Positions 34,161 through 49,790 are shown, numbered from the stretch's first letter. The stretch: DNA of 64,000 bases from Rhipicephalus microplus (GCF_043290135.1 NC_134703.1:127855005-127919004); one strand, 5' to 3'. Notes: a model not told the origin generated them from the sequence alone. Made by a program: numbers and translations.

Positions 34161-34163
34161 GGC

Positions 34164-34262
34164 ATGCACTTCCGCTGCTGGGGAGTAGCTGGTATACGGT
34201 GCCCGACTGATGACCCGCAGGTTGCGGGTTCGATACCGGTCGCAGCATTTCGATGGAGGCCA
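34164..34262 (+). mobile_element. Partial Ruka-like SINE head
   Basis: GTAGCTGGTATACGGTGCCC stands where the A-box arm of Ruka would be. It is followed by GACCCGCAGGTTGCGGGTTC (B-box arm), then CAGCATTTCGATGGAGGC, which parallels the GCATTTCCGATGGAGGC of Ruka. The sequence then departs from the family. Confidence 0.6.
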
Positions 34263-34700
34263 AGAGGAAGAGGCCTGTGTACTCTTCGATGTCAGTGCGT
34301 AGAAGAAGCCTCAGCCCAGCCTCCATGTCGACGACTCCAGCGCCATCTCGCACAACCTTAAAATCTGCAGGACTATGGCCTATCGACACAAGATGTGTTC
34401 TTTTTTTTTTTCTAGGTGGACTTGAACTTCTAAAGGGAGGTGGGATGCAACATTAGTTTTCTTTTTCCAAGTAGACTTGGGCTTATAGGTGGAGTGGGAT
34501 GTGAGCTTCAGCACCAGTCAAAGCGGTTGTTGAGAAGAGTGTCAAGCAACCTTGAGAGATGCCCGGAGTTCTCGACGAAGAGCAATCGAATGCTCTGCGT
34601 GTATTCACTCTACGTTTTAACGATTGAAAGTTTTTCCTCCTCTTGCGTCCGTCTTGTCCGCTCACAATGCAGCATATATGGTGCATTATATCTTATATAT

Positions 34701-34877
34701 TGTTGCGTACATGCCCGAAGAAAAAGAAGCGTATACGGTGAACGCACTGGTCGCCCAGAGCGAGAGAGGAAGAAGAGGATCAGGAGGATCTTTAACCAGT
34801 CGGCCGCTTCTGAGCTGCCCTTCGCGACCTAATAAACGGCCCCTTTCAACGTCTACCAGTCTCTTTCAAACGTAACA
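34701..34877 (+). repeat. 5' LTR of the 34.7-kb Gypsy element
   Basis: 177 bp, TGTTGCGTAC...CGTAACA. AATAAA at about 34831 is the likely polyadenylation signal. The TATA-like position reads GATCTTTAACC here versus GATATTTAACC in the 3' LTR, so the promoter may be weakened in this copy. Confidence 0.95.
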
Positions 34878-34880
34878 GAG

Positions 34881-34896
34881 TGGTGGAGGTGCTGGG
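34881..34896 (+). other. Primer binding site, tRNA-Ala type
   Basis: TGGTGGAGGTGCTGGG, three bases after the LTR. Its complement CCCAGCACCTCCA plus CCA fits the 3' end of animal tRNA-Ala as I remember it. Confidence 0.7.
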
Positions 34897-34973
34897 TAAG
34901 CGCTTCAACTACGGAACGATCGCTGCCACAGCTTCGACGAAGCCGTCGACTTGCCGGTCTCCCACCATCTATC

Positions 34974-36237
34974 GTGAGTGACTTCGACATGCTCGAGGAA
35001 GCAGACGTTTCCAGGAGGGCACCATCTGGCCCGCTTCCGTACTACCGAGTTCCACCGCCCTTCGGAGGAAAAGCCGAAGAAGATGTCGATGCCTGGCTCA
35101 CCAAGTACAAACGTGTGGGCAAGTCCAACGGTTGGGATGCAGCCGCTATGCTAGCCAACGTGGTGTTCTCCCTTACCGACACCGCACTGGTATGGTACGA
35201 GAACCACGAGGACGCACTCACGACGTGGGATCTTTTTGTTGAAGAGCTCAGGGCGTGTTTCGGCGACTCGATTGCTAGAAAGAAGCGGGCTGAGCAAACA
35301 CTGTCGCAATGGGCACAGCTACCAGGTGAGACATGCACCACTTACATAGAAGAAGTGTTGAGGCTGTGCAAGGTGGTCTGTGCTACCATGTCGGAAGAGG
35401 ACAAAGTTGGGCATCTGCTCAAAGGGATAGCTGAGGACGTGTATAATTTTCTAATTGGAAAAGAAAGCCTCAGTTCTGTGTCCCACGTCATTCAGCATTG
35501 GCGAACGTTTGAAACACTCAAGATGCGTCGAATTGCGCCCAAGTTTGGTCGGCTGGCTAACGTTACAACTGTTGCCAGTGTGGACACGAATCCTGGACTC
35601 GACCTTTTTTCTACAATTCGACAGATTGTTCGTGAGGAACTGTCCCACCGAGAAATGTCGTGTTCGACAGCTGACCATCGCGAGTTGTGTCTGCCACGTG
35701 AGGCTATGGATGTGCCTCCTTTGACCCCATGGCAACCGATGATGAGCGCGGCAACTGTGGAGTACAGCCCAGCCCCACAGTCAAGGATGACAACCAGACT
35801 TCCCGCGTCACGGTATGACCGACGCTCTCAGCGCATGCCTCCTCGACACCCGACGTCTCGGTACGACTGACCCAACCAGTACATCCGTCACACAAGAGCA
35901 AATGATGACGCTCTATTCATCGACGAGCGACCGACGTTTCGACCTCGGCCGGTGTGCTATTCCTGCATGCGGTGTGCCAGGCCACATATCGCGATTTTGC
36001 AACCGTCGGGTGACTCCTCGGTATCACCAACCATCTGACTTTTCACGACCCTTCGAACAGCCACATGGTGCCCGGCGGCCGGCCCACATACCACCCGGTG
36101 ACAACTATTGGCCCAGCAGCTTCCACAACCACTCCCCGGCATCTGACAGGAGTTCAACGGCTCCACCGCGACCTCGTGTTCATCGTTCTCCTTCACCGCT
36201 GCGTCGCAAAGCGCCCTCTTCGCCACCGGAAAACTAG
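34974..36237 (+). pseudogene. Gypsy gag (nonsense plus frameshift)
   Basis: The first frame (34974-35867) opens with a capsid-like domain: PPPFGGKAEEDVDAWLTKYK, then WYENHEDALTTWDLFVEELR and FGDSIARKKRAEQTLSQWAQ. It ends in TGA at 35868-35870. The same frame continues past the stop to a CYSC pair at about 35958-35962, while the rest of the zinc knuckle (GVPGHISRFC) and the proline-rich tail to TAG 36235-36237 lie in the +1 frame. A small insertion near 35962 (an ATGC-like repeat) is the likely cause. Gag would coat element RNA in the cytoplasm; this copy should give only a truncated capsid part. Confidence 0.88.
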
Positions 36238-37079
36238 CCAGCGCGGCCAATGGGGGTGAGGTCGCTGGAAACGTGCTACTGAGAGAAATACCTCCTGTGT
36301 GTATGTTTAAAAACAAAGTGCGTGTTTTGGTGGATCATGTGCCTGTGATGGCCTTGGTGGACACAGGTGCAACGATTTCCGTGATGAGTGCTTCCTTTAA
36401 AGACGTGTTAGGGCGGAAAGTTGTTTTTACCTGGGATGAAACTTCGACGTTTTGTGGAGTGAGTGGAGAGCCATTGCGCCCTATTGGTGTGTGTAGTGCT
36501 GAGGTATTTTTGGGAGGCCTTATGATAACGACAGAGTTTGCGATTATTCCTCGGTCAACACATTATGTCATTCTCGGCATGAACTTCTTGCGAGAATGTG
36601 GTGCCACTGTAAACTGTCGCACGGGGAAAGTCTTTGTGAGTGGCCGGATGCCTTCAGAACTTCTGGACACTCCGGCAAATGACCAAACTACGCTGTGTGT
36701 CTGTGGCGATACGTTCATACCTGCGTTGTCTACCGTATGTGTTCCTGTTGTTTGTCGCGGCGCGGATTCTGACAGCTTCGATGCGAGCGTAGAATCAATG
36801 CACATAAACTGCGTGAAGAAGAATGTGTTGGTTCCCCATTGTGTGTTGTCGATTGATGGCGAACGAACTGGCCTATGGACTGTAAACTGTGCCTCTGAGC
36901 CCGTGACACTACCCAATGGTTTGAAATTAGCTTCGGTCAGCAAAGAACACGTGACCTTATCAGTGGCCGAGCTCACAGACGTGCCGGAAGAACGTGACGG
37001 AACTGGTTGTCACAATTTGGACGGGGCGCTTATGGCAACGATAAGTCGCTTAGCTCAAGCGAGCGCCGAACTTTATTGA
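36147..37079 (+). pseudogene. Gypsy aspartic protease and spacer
   Basis: Open frame from 36147, with first ATG at 36273 (268 codons). ALVDTGATISVM at residues 27-38 is the retropepsin active site with catalytic D30, and HYVILGMNFLRE near residue 100 is the conserved C-terminal flap/ILG block. The frame is -1 relative to the end of gag and overlaps it by about 90 bases, the arrangement used for -1 ribosomal frameshifting. No standard slippery heptamer is visible; the nearest candidate is GGAAAAC directly before the gag TAG. It is closed at 37079, whereas RT lies in another frame that opens at 36998. Confidence 0.85.
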
Positions 37080-39751
37080 ATGGGCTGTTGAAGCACGTTT
37101 CGGTATTTGACTTTGCGCAGAAGGGCAAAGTAATCCCTATCCCCCGGTCTCGAACGCGCCATACCATCAACACTGGCGCGGCAAGTCCGATTAGCCAAAA
37201 ACCATATCGTGTTTCCCCGTCAGAAAGACAAATTATCAACGACCAAGTGCAGGAAATGATGCAAAAGGGAGTAGTACAAGAGTCAGCCAGTCCGTGGGCA
37301 GCACCGGTAATCCTCGTTAAGAAGAAAGATTGATCTTGGAGATTTTGCGTCGACTATCGCCGACTGAATGCCGTGACTAAAAAGGACGTATACCCGCTGC
37401 CACGTGTAGAGGACGCAATAGACTGCCTACATTCGGCCTCTTATTTTTCCTCCGTAGACTTACGATCCGGTTATTGGCAAATTCCGATGCACCCAGAGGA
37501 CAAGGAAAAGACTGCCTTTGTAACCCCTGATGGGCTCTTTGAATTCAACGTGATGCCATTTGGACTGTGCAATGCACCGGCCACGTTCGAAAGGTTTATG
37601 GACACCATCCTGCGTGGCTTGAAATGGAACATCTGCATGTGCTACCTCGACGATGTCGTCATCTTTGGCCGCACGTTCAGTGAACACAACTCTCGTCTGG
37701 ATACTGTTTTGAACTGCATCCGAAACGCTGGCCTAATTTTAAACTCGAAGAAATGCCACTTCGGAGACTGCCAGACGCTTGTGCTTGGGCATCTCGTTGA
37801 CAAGGATGGCATCCGCCCTGACCCCCAGAAGACAGCAGCAGTTGAGGTGTTCAATGCGCCGCGTTCCGTCAAGGAGCTTCGTAGTTTCCTGGGGCTTTGT
37901 TCATACTTCCGTGGCTTTATTCCGAAGTTTGCCGACATTGCGTACCCTCTCACATGCCTCTTACGAAAGGACAATTCCTTTGAGTGGACTCCGGAGTGCG
38001 ATTCTTCATTCCGTCAATTGAAGTTTTTGTTGACGTCACGACCCGTCCTTCAGCACTTCAGTCCTTCTGCTCCGACAGAGCTTCATACGGATGCTGGCGG
38101 CATAGGTATTGGAGCCGTCCTAGTACAACGTTACGGCGACCGCGAACACGTCATCGCATACGCAAGTCGCTCCTTAAGCAGGCCGGAACAAAACTACACT
38201 GTTACCGAACAAGAACGCCTGGCGGTATTATTTGCAATTCAGCGGTTTAGGTCTTACCTGTACGGACGCCCATTCACAGTCGTAACCGACCACCACTCGT
38301 TGTGTTGGCTTGTCAACCTTCGTGACCCTTGTGGCCGCCTTGCGCGCTGGGCACTCCGGCTACAAGAATACAGTTTTACCGTCGCTTACAAGAATGGTCA
38401 TCGACATGCTGACGCGGACTGTCTTTCACGTATGCCACTTAGCACAACAGATTGTGAATCCGATGACCTTGACCAGCTTGTAGCGTCTGTGTCGCCTATG
38501 TTCCCACACTATCCTAGTTTCAGAGCAGAACAGCGGAAAGATGCTAAACTAGCACCACTATTCGCCGCTGCATCCGCTTCCACTAGTGCACGCCGTTTCT
38601 GTATGCGTGATGGACTGTTGTTCAAAAGGAACCTCTCCAGCAGTGGCGCGCGTTTCCTTTTAGTGGTCCCGAAGAGCCTGCGAACAGTTATTATGAGTGT
38701 CATGCACGACGACCCTACATCTGGACATTTAGGTTTGGCGCGGACGCTTCACGGGACTAAAGAGCGCTTTTATTGGCCTGGTATGCAGAAGTCTGTTGAG
38801 AGTTATGTGGCAAGCTGCATGCAATGTCAGCGTCACAAACGTCCATCAACTGGCCCAGCTGGTCTTCTACAGCCGATGCCTACTCCAAGCGCACCTTTCG
38901 AACAAGTGGGCATTGACTTTCTGGGCCCCTTCCCGAAATCGGCTAAGGGCAACCGATGGATAATTGTTTGCGTCGACTACCACACACGCTACTGCGAGAC
39001 GGCAGCCGTCCCCTCCGCAACTGCCAGTGAAGTCTCGTCGTTTTTGTTACAGTACGTCATCCTCCGACATGGCCCACCTCGCCTGATTATCACTGATCGT
39101 GGACGACAACTCACAGCGGATGTCGTGGAGGAGCTACTCCGTTTATGTGAATCCCGCCTGCGTCACTCGACACCATACCACCCCCAAACTAATGGGATGA
39201 CGGAGCGTACCAACCGCACCATTATCAACATGTTGTCTATGTATGTCTCATGCGACCACAAGAACTGGGATGACGTACTCCCGTTCATTACTTACGCGTT
39301 CAACACCGCGAAGCACGAGATTACAGGCTATAGCCCTTTCTTTTCGCTTTATGCACGTTCGCCCCGGCACACAATCGACACAATATTGCCTTTCTGTGAC
39401 CACGACAACGTCACTGTCGCCGAGACTCTCTGCCTCGCCGAAGAGGCGCGTCGCATAGCTCGACTACGCACATTGGCATCGCAAGACAAAGCGAAGGCAC
39501 GCTATGACATTCACCATCGACCAGTGATTTATCACCGTGGTGATCTGGTGTGGTTGTGGACTCCGATGCGCAAGCGCGGGTTATGCCAAAAGTTTTTGGC
39601 CACTTACGATGGACCTTTTGTCATCGTCGCCAGACCTACACAGGTCAACTATGTAATAGCTCGTCTCACGGCGAGTGGTCGACGAGCTGCCAAAACTCAA
39701 GTGGTTCATGTTGCGCGCCTAAAACTGTACACGCCACGACAACTCGACTGA
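36998..39751 (+). pseudogene. Gypsy RT, RNase H and integrase (one nonsense)
   Basis: A single frame broken by TGA at 37331-37333; the 792-codon part from 37373 is otherwise intact. Counting from that Met: RT YLDD at 91-94 with FGLCNAPATF before it; RNase H TDAGG (D240), E281, TDHH (D306) and DADCLSR; integrase zinc finger H445-H452-C482-C485; catalytic core D515, D575, E611 with the usual 35-residue spacing between the last two; and a C-terminal GPF-type module (YDGPFVIV) ending VARLKLYTPRQLD. There is no chromodomain. All catalytic residues are kept, so the lesions are few and probably recent. RT and integrase act in the cytoplasmic particle and at chromosomal DNA respectively. Confidence 0.92.
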
Positions 39752-39785
39752 CTCGTCCGGCGGCCTTCGTCTGCGTGGCGAGGAA

Positions 39786-39962
39786 TGTTGCGTACATGCC
39801 CGAAGAAAAAGAAGCGTATACGGTGAACGCACTGGTCGCCCAGAGCGAGAGAGGAAGAAGAGGATCAGGTGGATATTTAACCAGTCGGCCGCTTCTGAGC
39901 TGCCCTTCGCGACCTAATAAACGGCCCCTTTCAACGTCTACCAGTCTCTTTCAAACGTAACA
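39786..39962 (+). repeat. 3' LTR of the 34.7-kb Gypsy element
   Basis: 177 bp. It differs from the 5' LTR at two positions around 39867-39875 (AGGTGGATATTT versus AGGAGGATCTTT). TSD ATAT follows. Confidence 0.95.
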
Positions 39963-39971
39963 ATATTAATC

Positions 39972-40042
39972 GCCGACTTGAATGGCGGAACATGGGAGAG
40001 GCCTTTGTCCTGCAGTGGACGTAGTCAGGCTGATGATGATGT
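39972..40042 (+). mobile_element. LINE 3' terminal fragment
   Basis: GGCGGAACATGGGAGAGGCC, then CTTTGTCCTGCAGTGGACGT and GTCAGGCTGATGATGATG: this string is the familiar 3' end of a tick LINE, with the start of its GAT-repeat tail. The Gypsy element inserted just in front of it. Confidence 0.6.
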
Positions 40043-43507
<3,465 letters not shown>

Positions 43508-43610
43508 AAAACTCTCTCGGCCCTTTCCACAGTGTAGGGTACTATACCGGGTCCTTCTAGACTGGTTCAAATTCCCGCCCTTTCTTTCTTTCCTACTCGT
43601 TCCTTCCCCG
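43508..43610 (+). mobile_element. LINE 3' UTR-like tail beside the TATC array
   Basis: CCCTTTCCACAGTGTAGGGT, then ACCGGGTCC and a C/T-rich run parallel the 3' UTR at 15700-15770 (CCCCCAGTGTAGGGTAGCC, AACCGG). Probably a short remnant of the same LINE family. Confidence 0.45.
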
Positions 43611-44056
43611 AGCATATAACTTGTGGTTTGTGGTGTACGACGCGCGATCGTAATAGAATGTCGGTGTCCGTGTCCTGAAATCAATGCAAGAGTTTGAAAG
43701 TTAGTAATAGCTGTTCGCTGGAGATATTGGTAAACGTACTCCGAAAGTGTAAAACTAGCAGTCTGGAAGAAACGCATGCCACAGAGAAGACGAATAGTGG
43801 AGTGTGGTGGCCGTATTATCCTCCTATGCGGGTTGGTCTGCGTGGTAGTGCTGTTCCGAAAACAGCAACGACAGTAGCTAACTGGGATAGTTGGTTATTT
43901 ATACCAATGTTAAACACCGCAAAAAAATACACATGCTCGCAGAGAGCAAAGACACAGGATATAGACAGGACGAGGACATAGGATTATTTCATGTCAATAA
44001 AAAACTGAGCTCGAAGTAAGCGCTTGCCCTATGGGTCCGCCCTCCATTCACGTGCG

Positions 44057-44060
<4 letters not shown>

Positions 44061-44132
<72 letters not shown>
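44061..44132. repeat. (GT)n microsatellite
   Basis: About 36 units, uninterrupted. Confidence 0.97.
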
Positions 44133-44133
<1 letters not shown>

Positions 44134-47100
44134 TTGTGCTATTTAATTTCAGCACCAATGGAGAAAGTTTCCTTACTTTGGTTCCGATATCCGTCAAGTG
44201 CCCGTATTACTTCCGTGTCGGACTTTTTTTTTTTTCTAGAGCAACTCGCACAGCAGATTTTTCAGCACTTCTTAACTTGCGACGCTCTTAGACCCTACAA
44301 ACCTGTAAGAACATCCCTTCACACTTCACTTGAATCTGTAATTCATCTCTTCACTTCCAAAAAAAAAAGTTTAGTGTCTACCTAACACATACAGGCGTAA
44401 TATTCACTTCTATGTATCTACACATCGGGCATGCACACTTTGATCCCGGCGTATCCAAATCGGGCTTTCTGTTTGGGCTTGTGGCAATAGGCAAATGTAG
44501 TGTTCCCTTGTTCGTTAAGTATTTACTGCGCTGATCTCTCTGTGTACGTGAAAAAGGTCTGGCTTCCCTCATGACCCGAATGCACAAAATTTTCCCGAGG
44601 AAGAAGATAAAAAGAGAGCGGTGTCTATCGCCCGAGCGAGTCACACGAGGATGGTATACGCACGATGCAGCTAAAGTGCATGCAGTTCACGAAAAGCGAC
44701 CCATGTGAGTAAAATTCCTGCACAAGACTTCGCTGATCGTGAGGAGCGTCTGTGAAGATGCAGAAGTCCATCGGGCGCTCCTCACATTATTTAGTACTTT
44801 CGCGAAGGTCTAGCGCGAGTGTGTTTTCGTTTTTTGAAAACCGCCGCGCGCTGAATAAAAAGTGCAGGCCTGAGTTCGGGGTTCGTCCGACTGACTTTTC
44901 CATTTTGCTTTTTTTACTGGCTTATATTTTTTAAAGAGTGTTCGTTCTTTGGTGGACGATGACGCACTGCTACGCGTACAACACTGTCGGATGTCCTACA
45001 CTTTGTTCCTCTGTGTTTGAGTGTGTTTTTTTGTTCTTTTAATGTGAATTTCCTTCTAAGTTGAACTCGCCTCGGTAGTGGCATGCACCCAGGCCGGCTT
45101 TTCAAAAGTTTGGTGCGCAGCGCCCTCGGAGACTACAAATCGATGAGTCATGCATTTTACATCGCCCGGATCTCCTTCGTATTCCCTCACCTCTCGGTTT
45201 GTGCGTAGTTTCTTTACTTGCAACTGATAGCAACTGAGAATAATACGAAAACGAAAGGAGGGAAGGTCGCGGAGATGCGTAAAGAAAACCAAAATAAGGA
45301 AACAGCCCGGCGACGCGCGAGACGCCTTGTGTGCATTGAATATATTTGCCCGGGGCCCCCAGAAGAACATCGCCATTTCTATGAACCTTATCGCGTTTCA
45401 CCCCCCCCCCCCTCCCTCGAAGAAGCTTCTTTGTGCCGAAAGCCAAGTCGCGTATCAATGTTCTTTTGTTATTAAATGCAGCGTTGCAAGCCGGAGAAAC
45501 TTTGTTTACAATAAACAAGACGTTATACCGTTCTTTTGTTTGTGGGGGCGCGTATCCAGTATATAAGTCGGAAAAAGCGTTCACGAGGAAAGTTTATTTT
45601 CCACGCATAACTTCGTGTAGTGGAGATGTCCGTAAATTCTATCTACTCGCACACGACAAACGCTAGTTTACAGAAGCCCAAACGAGAACACTATAGACAT
45701 CACCACTCCTTGTCAAGTTTGACTTCATTGATTGCTTATGTTTCTTTCGTCTTGATTCCGAAACATTCTGTCATAGCCTGAGTGCATGATGAAAACCGTA
45801 CGTATATGACATAAAATTATTTCGCTTAAAAGAGCTTGTGGATGTGAAAGGATCACCTTTGATAGTTATATGCGGCTACGCAAAAATCTTGGGAAACAAA
45901 GACGCTCCCAGTTGTTACGAGTTTCCATATAAACAAGAAAAAAAAGCACGAACTACGTAGTTGGTAAGTATATATATTCGGCGTGGCAAGGTTAGAGCGG
46001 GGAAACAATGGGGGAAGAAAGTGGGAACGCCTCACGACACGCGCATTCCTCGGGCAACTTTTTTCGGTGGCGATGAATAGCGCGTTTCTGGTAAAGGCAC
46101 GCTTTGTGGCAGCCAGAACCACTACCTGCATATACACGCGGAGCACGCTCCAGAACTGCGGGGTAAAAACGCACATCGGGCATCCGAGGCAGCTCGGTTT
46201 CGCGCGTTTGGCCGGGCATTTCTGCGACACAGTTCGGTGCCAGGCAAAGCCTAATTGCTTCGAACGGACTTTCCGAGACAAACGACGCCGGATGGCTGGG
46301 TGCTGCGTCCGTCTTCCTTTTTTTTTTTTTCTGCCTAACTGTATTCTCCCATACCCTTCTCCACTTTAATATGAACTTGCTCGACTCTCTTTCCTCCTTT
46401 CACTCTTTACCCTTCCTCTTGCTTTCCTTCAACGCTATTCTCTCTCTCTCTATCTATCCCGTTCTTTGTCTCACCAGCAGGCACAGTCGAGCCGGCGTCG
46501 GCGCGCACCGATTCTGAGACGCCGCGCCCGCAGTTGAGCGGGCGCTTCTAAAATATGAATGGTCTTCTCACGCGCCTCGGCAGACCTTAATGATTGCGCC
46601 CATTATCCCGCAGCAGCAGCGATGCCTCCGCTTTGCGAGCGCACAGACGGCAGTGTTTCTACTTGCTGCTTCCAGAACACACACATACCCGCCGGTGCTG
46701 ACTCTATAGCTACCTACATGGCATGCTCAGAGTGAAAGGAGAGAGAGAAACACTGGCGATGGAGGAGGGCTGCGCGCGAACTTTGCTGCTGCGAGAAGAG
46801 CTGCGCACGCCACGCGATTCGCACGCACAACGATCTGTATGTGCAATTTTTTTTATTTCGTGTAATTGCTTTTTTTTTCTCGCGGGTTTTTACATGCAGC
46901 GTGGTAGCTGGACACTGTCTGCACAGCACGTGAAGAAGCTGGGAAAGAAATATGAACAAAGTAAACGCTACAAGTTTGCGTGTTTCGCACTTATGCAAGG
47001 TCTCTCGAAAAATTCGGCTTTACGCACACACCCCTTCCCATACTTCATAAATTTTTTTGTTTCCATTTCGCGTTTCAGAGACGCTTCGCACCGTGTCTTG

Positions 47101-48160
47101 GTTAATTCGCTAGGAATCAGTGGTACAACTACGCGTCTTCTGACTTACAGCACACATAGAGGGGAAAGAACACATTCTTTTTTTTTTTTCGTTGTTTACA
47201 GCACGTCAAATTCAGTTTTTGGTCTTGACATACGTACCACTTTTGGTTTCATTTGTACTTACTTGCTGTTTCCAGTATTTTAATAGCTAGTGTTTTGCCA
47301 TACCAGATTTATCGTCGGGTGAGTGCGCTGTTTTTTTGTTTTTTGTTTCTTCACAGGCCTTACGACACAGTTTCTGCCACCTTTTGTTGTTGTTTACTAT
47401 GCCGTAATATTTGCGATGGAAATGTGCTGGCGCATTCACTTTATTTAACAAACATGTTGCCCACGAATTTCATTTTCAACGAATGAGATACAGTTACCAT
47501 TGTGACATTCCCTGCATACATCGGGCAAGGGAATGTAGCTTTACAAAAACTGCTTTATTATAGCTCTACGAAAAATGGCCATATTGCAAAACGTGAGAAT
47601 GACTGCAGAAACTCAGGACGCACCGCGTCTCCCTTTCGTGCCCCAATTCAGCGGCTGAGGAAGACCACCAAGGTCCATGGTTTACTAGACAAGAGAGACT
47701 GCCCACTTAGAACACACGTAAAGCATATCGTCAGCTTCATATTTCCATTCTGCCTAATTCACCGGTGAATACAAGCGCGATTAATAGACCCTTTTCATAT
47801 TTCACAGCTCTGCATATCTGCCCAAGTGATGGCGGTACCTGTAAAGCTTCAAGCGAAAACGCCGTCCTAGTTGAACGTGCTAAAGCTTGTGTACTGTGCG
47901 TCTGTATATTAAGAAAGCCGGCTTTACATTTACGACTCCCCGTTCCTACGTGGGAGTGGCCCGCGACGTTGCTCTAAAGGAGCAGCGTTTCTCCAGACCC
48001 AATAAAGTTCTTTGTCTGTCCGTCTGTTTACATTTTCCACTTCGTAGGGTAAGCAATCCGCGCTTGAACAGGCTGTTTACAGTAAGTTACCAGCCGCTAT
48101 CATATAGTTTTTCACAGTGCGTAGCAGGAAAGCTAGCTCTACACCTTTAAAAAGGGTCCC
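44133..48160. other. Unassigned stretch
   Basis: No gene or element recognised. GC-rich patches occur at 46050-46300 and 46480-46700; the latter has TTAATGATTGCGCCCATTA. Frames up to 186 codons (46723-47283, +) carry no domain and are rich in Phe/Ser from T-runs. Confidence 0.4.
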
Positions 48161-48163
48161 TTA

Positions 48164-48225
48164 TGCACGCACACACGCACGCACGCACGCGCACACACAC
48201 GCACCCACACAAACACACACACTGT
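48164..48225. repeat. Imperfect (CA)n / CGCA repeat
   Basis: CACACGCACGCACGCACGCG and CACACAAACACACACAC words over about 60 bp. Confidence 0.85.
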
Positions 48226-48288
48226 ACCGCCAATGCTCACGGTGGACAAGGCTCACAGCTCAGACCAAAACTTCTGGCGGAACAGACT

Positions 48289-48645
48289 TCAAGACGACGT
48301 ACAAACTAGAATACCATTAACATTGAAGCAGTGTAGCCAAACGACATATTGCCAACGTTGAAACTCGCCATGTGCAAGTCGCATATGTGGCTGGGCTTCT
48401 CCTTCCAGCATGTCTGCTGAAGAAAGAGAAAGATGGAAAAAGTAAACAGGCTTAGGAACTTGAGGATGCTGGAACTTCACCTCCATGCAGGGGTAGAAGG
48501 CAGCAACGAGATCGGACCACATTTGCATATGTTCTTCTAAATCGCTTTCTACATTTCGCGTCTCAGTGGAATCTCCAATGGTGGTGCGGAGAAAGGAGCG
48601 TCTGTACAAGTGACATTGGCCGTCCCAAACTCTCTTAGAAATCAT
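48289..48645 (-). other. 118-codon open frame, not recognised
   Basis: The frame has mixed composition, not a simple repeat, with a central stretch MWSDLVAAFYPCMEVKF and a Pro-rich PQVPKPVYFF. There is no signal peptide, membrane segment or familiar motif. It could be an exon, a decayed element piece or chance; its neighbours (repeat at 48938, CA-repeat at 48164) do not help. Confidence 0.2.
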
Positions 48646-48937
48646 GCCTATACTGCGAGGGCTGTTGCTAAGTTCCCACTATACGTTATAATTCATCAAA
48701 TGAGTGAATCTGCCAAATGCCCAATACGCGTGCACGCAGCTGCAAACTCTCGATGCTGTTTCCTACTGATGATGAATAATCATGTATAACTATGAACACT
48801 CTGTATTGAGCGGGACTTTCAATCTTTCTCGCAGCCTATAGTTCGGACGGTGTGACGCCTGGTACAATCGTATACCCTTCTGCCACGCGAAATTGCATTT
48901 GTGTGTTGCAATTGTACTGCGTTACACCCACTCATCT

Positions 48938-49778
48938 TTTTTTTTTTACATCGAAAGCTGTCATATGAGAACACTTTTCGGGTCACGCGCAGTTGTTGTT
49001 GTCCGCCGCCACCGCCGCCGCCGGTGTACGTAACCGCATCATGTGAAATTAAAAAGAAAACCTTGCAACAATGACACAGTGGGACTTGAACCCTGGTCCA
49101 CTGGGTGTCAGCTTAATATTCTACAACTGAGTTACGCCGGTGCTTGTAACTTTTTGTCGAACTTGCCTTACGCAGGCATGACCTAGCCCCAAAGGCACAG
49201 TGGGGCTCGAACCCGGGTCCGCTGGGTGCGAGCCCAGTATTGTACCACTGAGCTACACCAGTGCTTGTGACTTGTTGTAGAATTTGCCTTAGACAGGCTT
49301 GATGTCGCGAAATCACTCGCGTTAATACGACTTATAAAGTGTTTTACCACAGCGAAAGAACAACCAGTCGTCGCACAATGCAAATAGCCTAACGAGTGGG
49401 CCATCCAATGCTCCAAACTTATGATGCTGATAACCTCAGATGGTCATCAGCATCCATCGCAAAACCTTGTTCTTCCCCTATTAACGGTGACGCACACCCA
49501 CTACAGCCATAATTCCTCATCGTCGTAAGCCACTGCATGGACAATAGGCAGAAAATTCCTTGCAAGTGTTTAGAATATACCGCGCTTCTCAGAAGAATGG
49601 CGAAAAATAGCAGAACGAAAGCCGGCCTAGTACCCAAAAATTTTTTTATTAATGCCCTAGTGGGTACCAAGAAAGTGTGCTTGCAGTAGTTACCCAATGA
49701 GTGTTTTGAAAAGGCTCTGAAAGCCCGCTCTTCTAGCTTTCGCTGTGACTGTGCTGGGCCTACCACGCAGGCCTGGCG
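48938..49778 (-). mobile_element. Dispersed repeat with embedded tRNA-like module, copy 2 (module duplicated)
   Basis: Full-length partner of 14029-14728: T-run start, TCGAAAGCT at 48951, AGCTTTCGCTG at 49735-49745, and the shared CACGCAGGCCTGGCG end. It carries two tRNA-like modules on minus, at about 49075-49140 and 49190-49262. The second has A box TAGCTCAGTGGTACA, a CTGGG...CCCAG arm with a 6-base loop, and B box GGGTTCGAGCCCC. The first is a weaker duplicate (GGGTTCAAGTCCC-type B box). The 6-base anticodon loop argues against a working tRNA. Confidence 0.72.
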
Positions 49779-49790
49779 CTTTTCTATTTT

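Larger units (their letters stand above)
34701..39962 (+). mobile_element. Ty3/Gypsy retrotransposon, full length but coding-defective
   Basis: 5,262 bp. LTRs of 177 bp at 34701-34877 and 39786-39962 (TGTT...AACA) differ at about two sites (about 98.9% identical). A 4-bp TSD ATAT lies at 34697-34700 and 39963-39966. A tRNA-Ala-type primer site follows the 5' LTR, and a short purine tract GAGGAA precedes the 3' LTR. Gag, protease, RT, RNase H and integrase are present in the standard Ty3/Gypsy order, without chromodomain or env. Four coding lesions (TGA 35868-35870, shift near 35960, shift within 36998-37079, TGA 37331-37333) block normal polyprotein synthesis. Confidence 0.95.

Noticed and set aside
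46723..47283. 186-codon frame
   Set aside because: Phe/Ser-rich from T-runs, no motif, and no start or splice context that stands out.
49190..49262. tRNA gene
   Set aside because: Good A and B boxes but a 6-base anticodon loop, no T-run terminator and a partial duplicate next door; better explained as a module of a dispersed repeat. The Ruka heads are rejected as tRNA genes for similar reasons.
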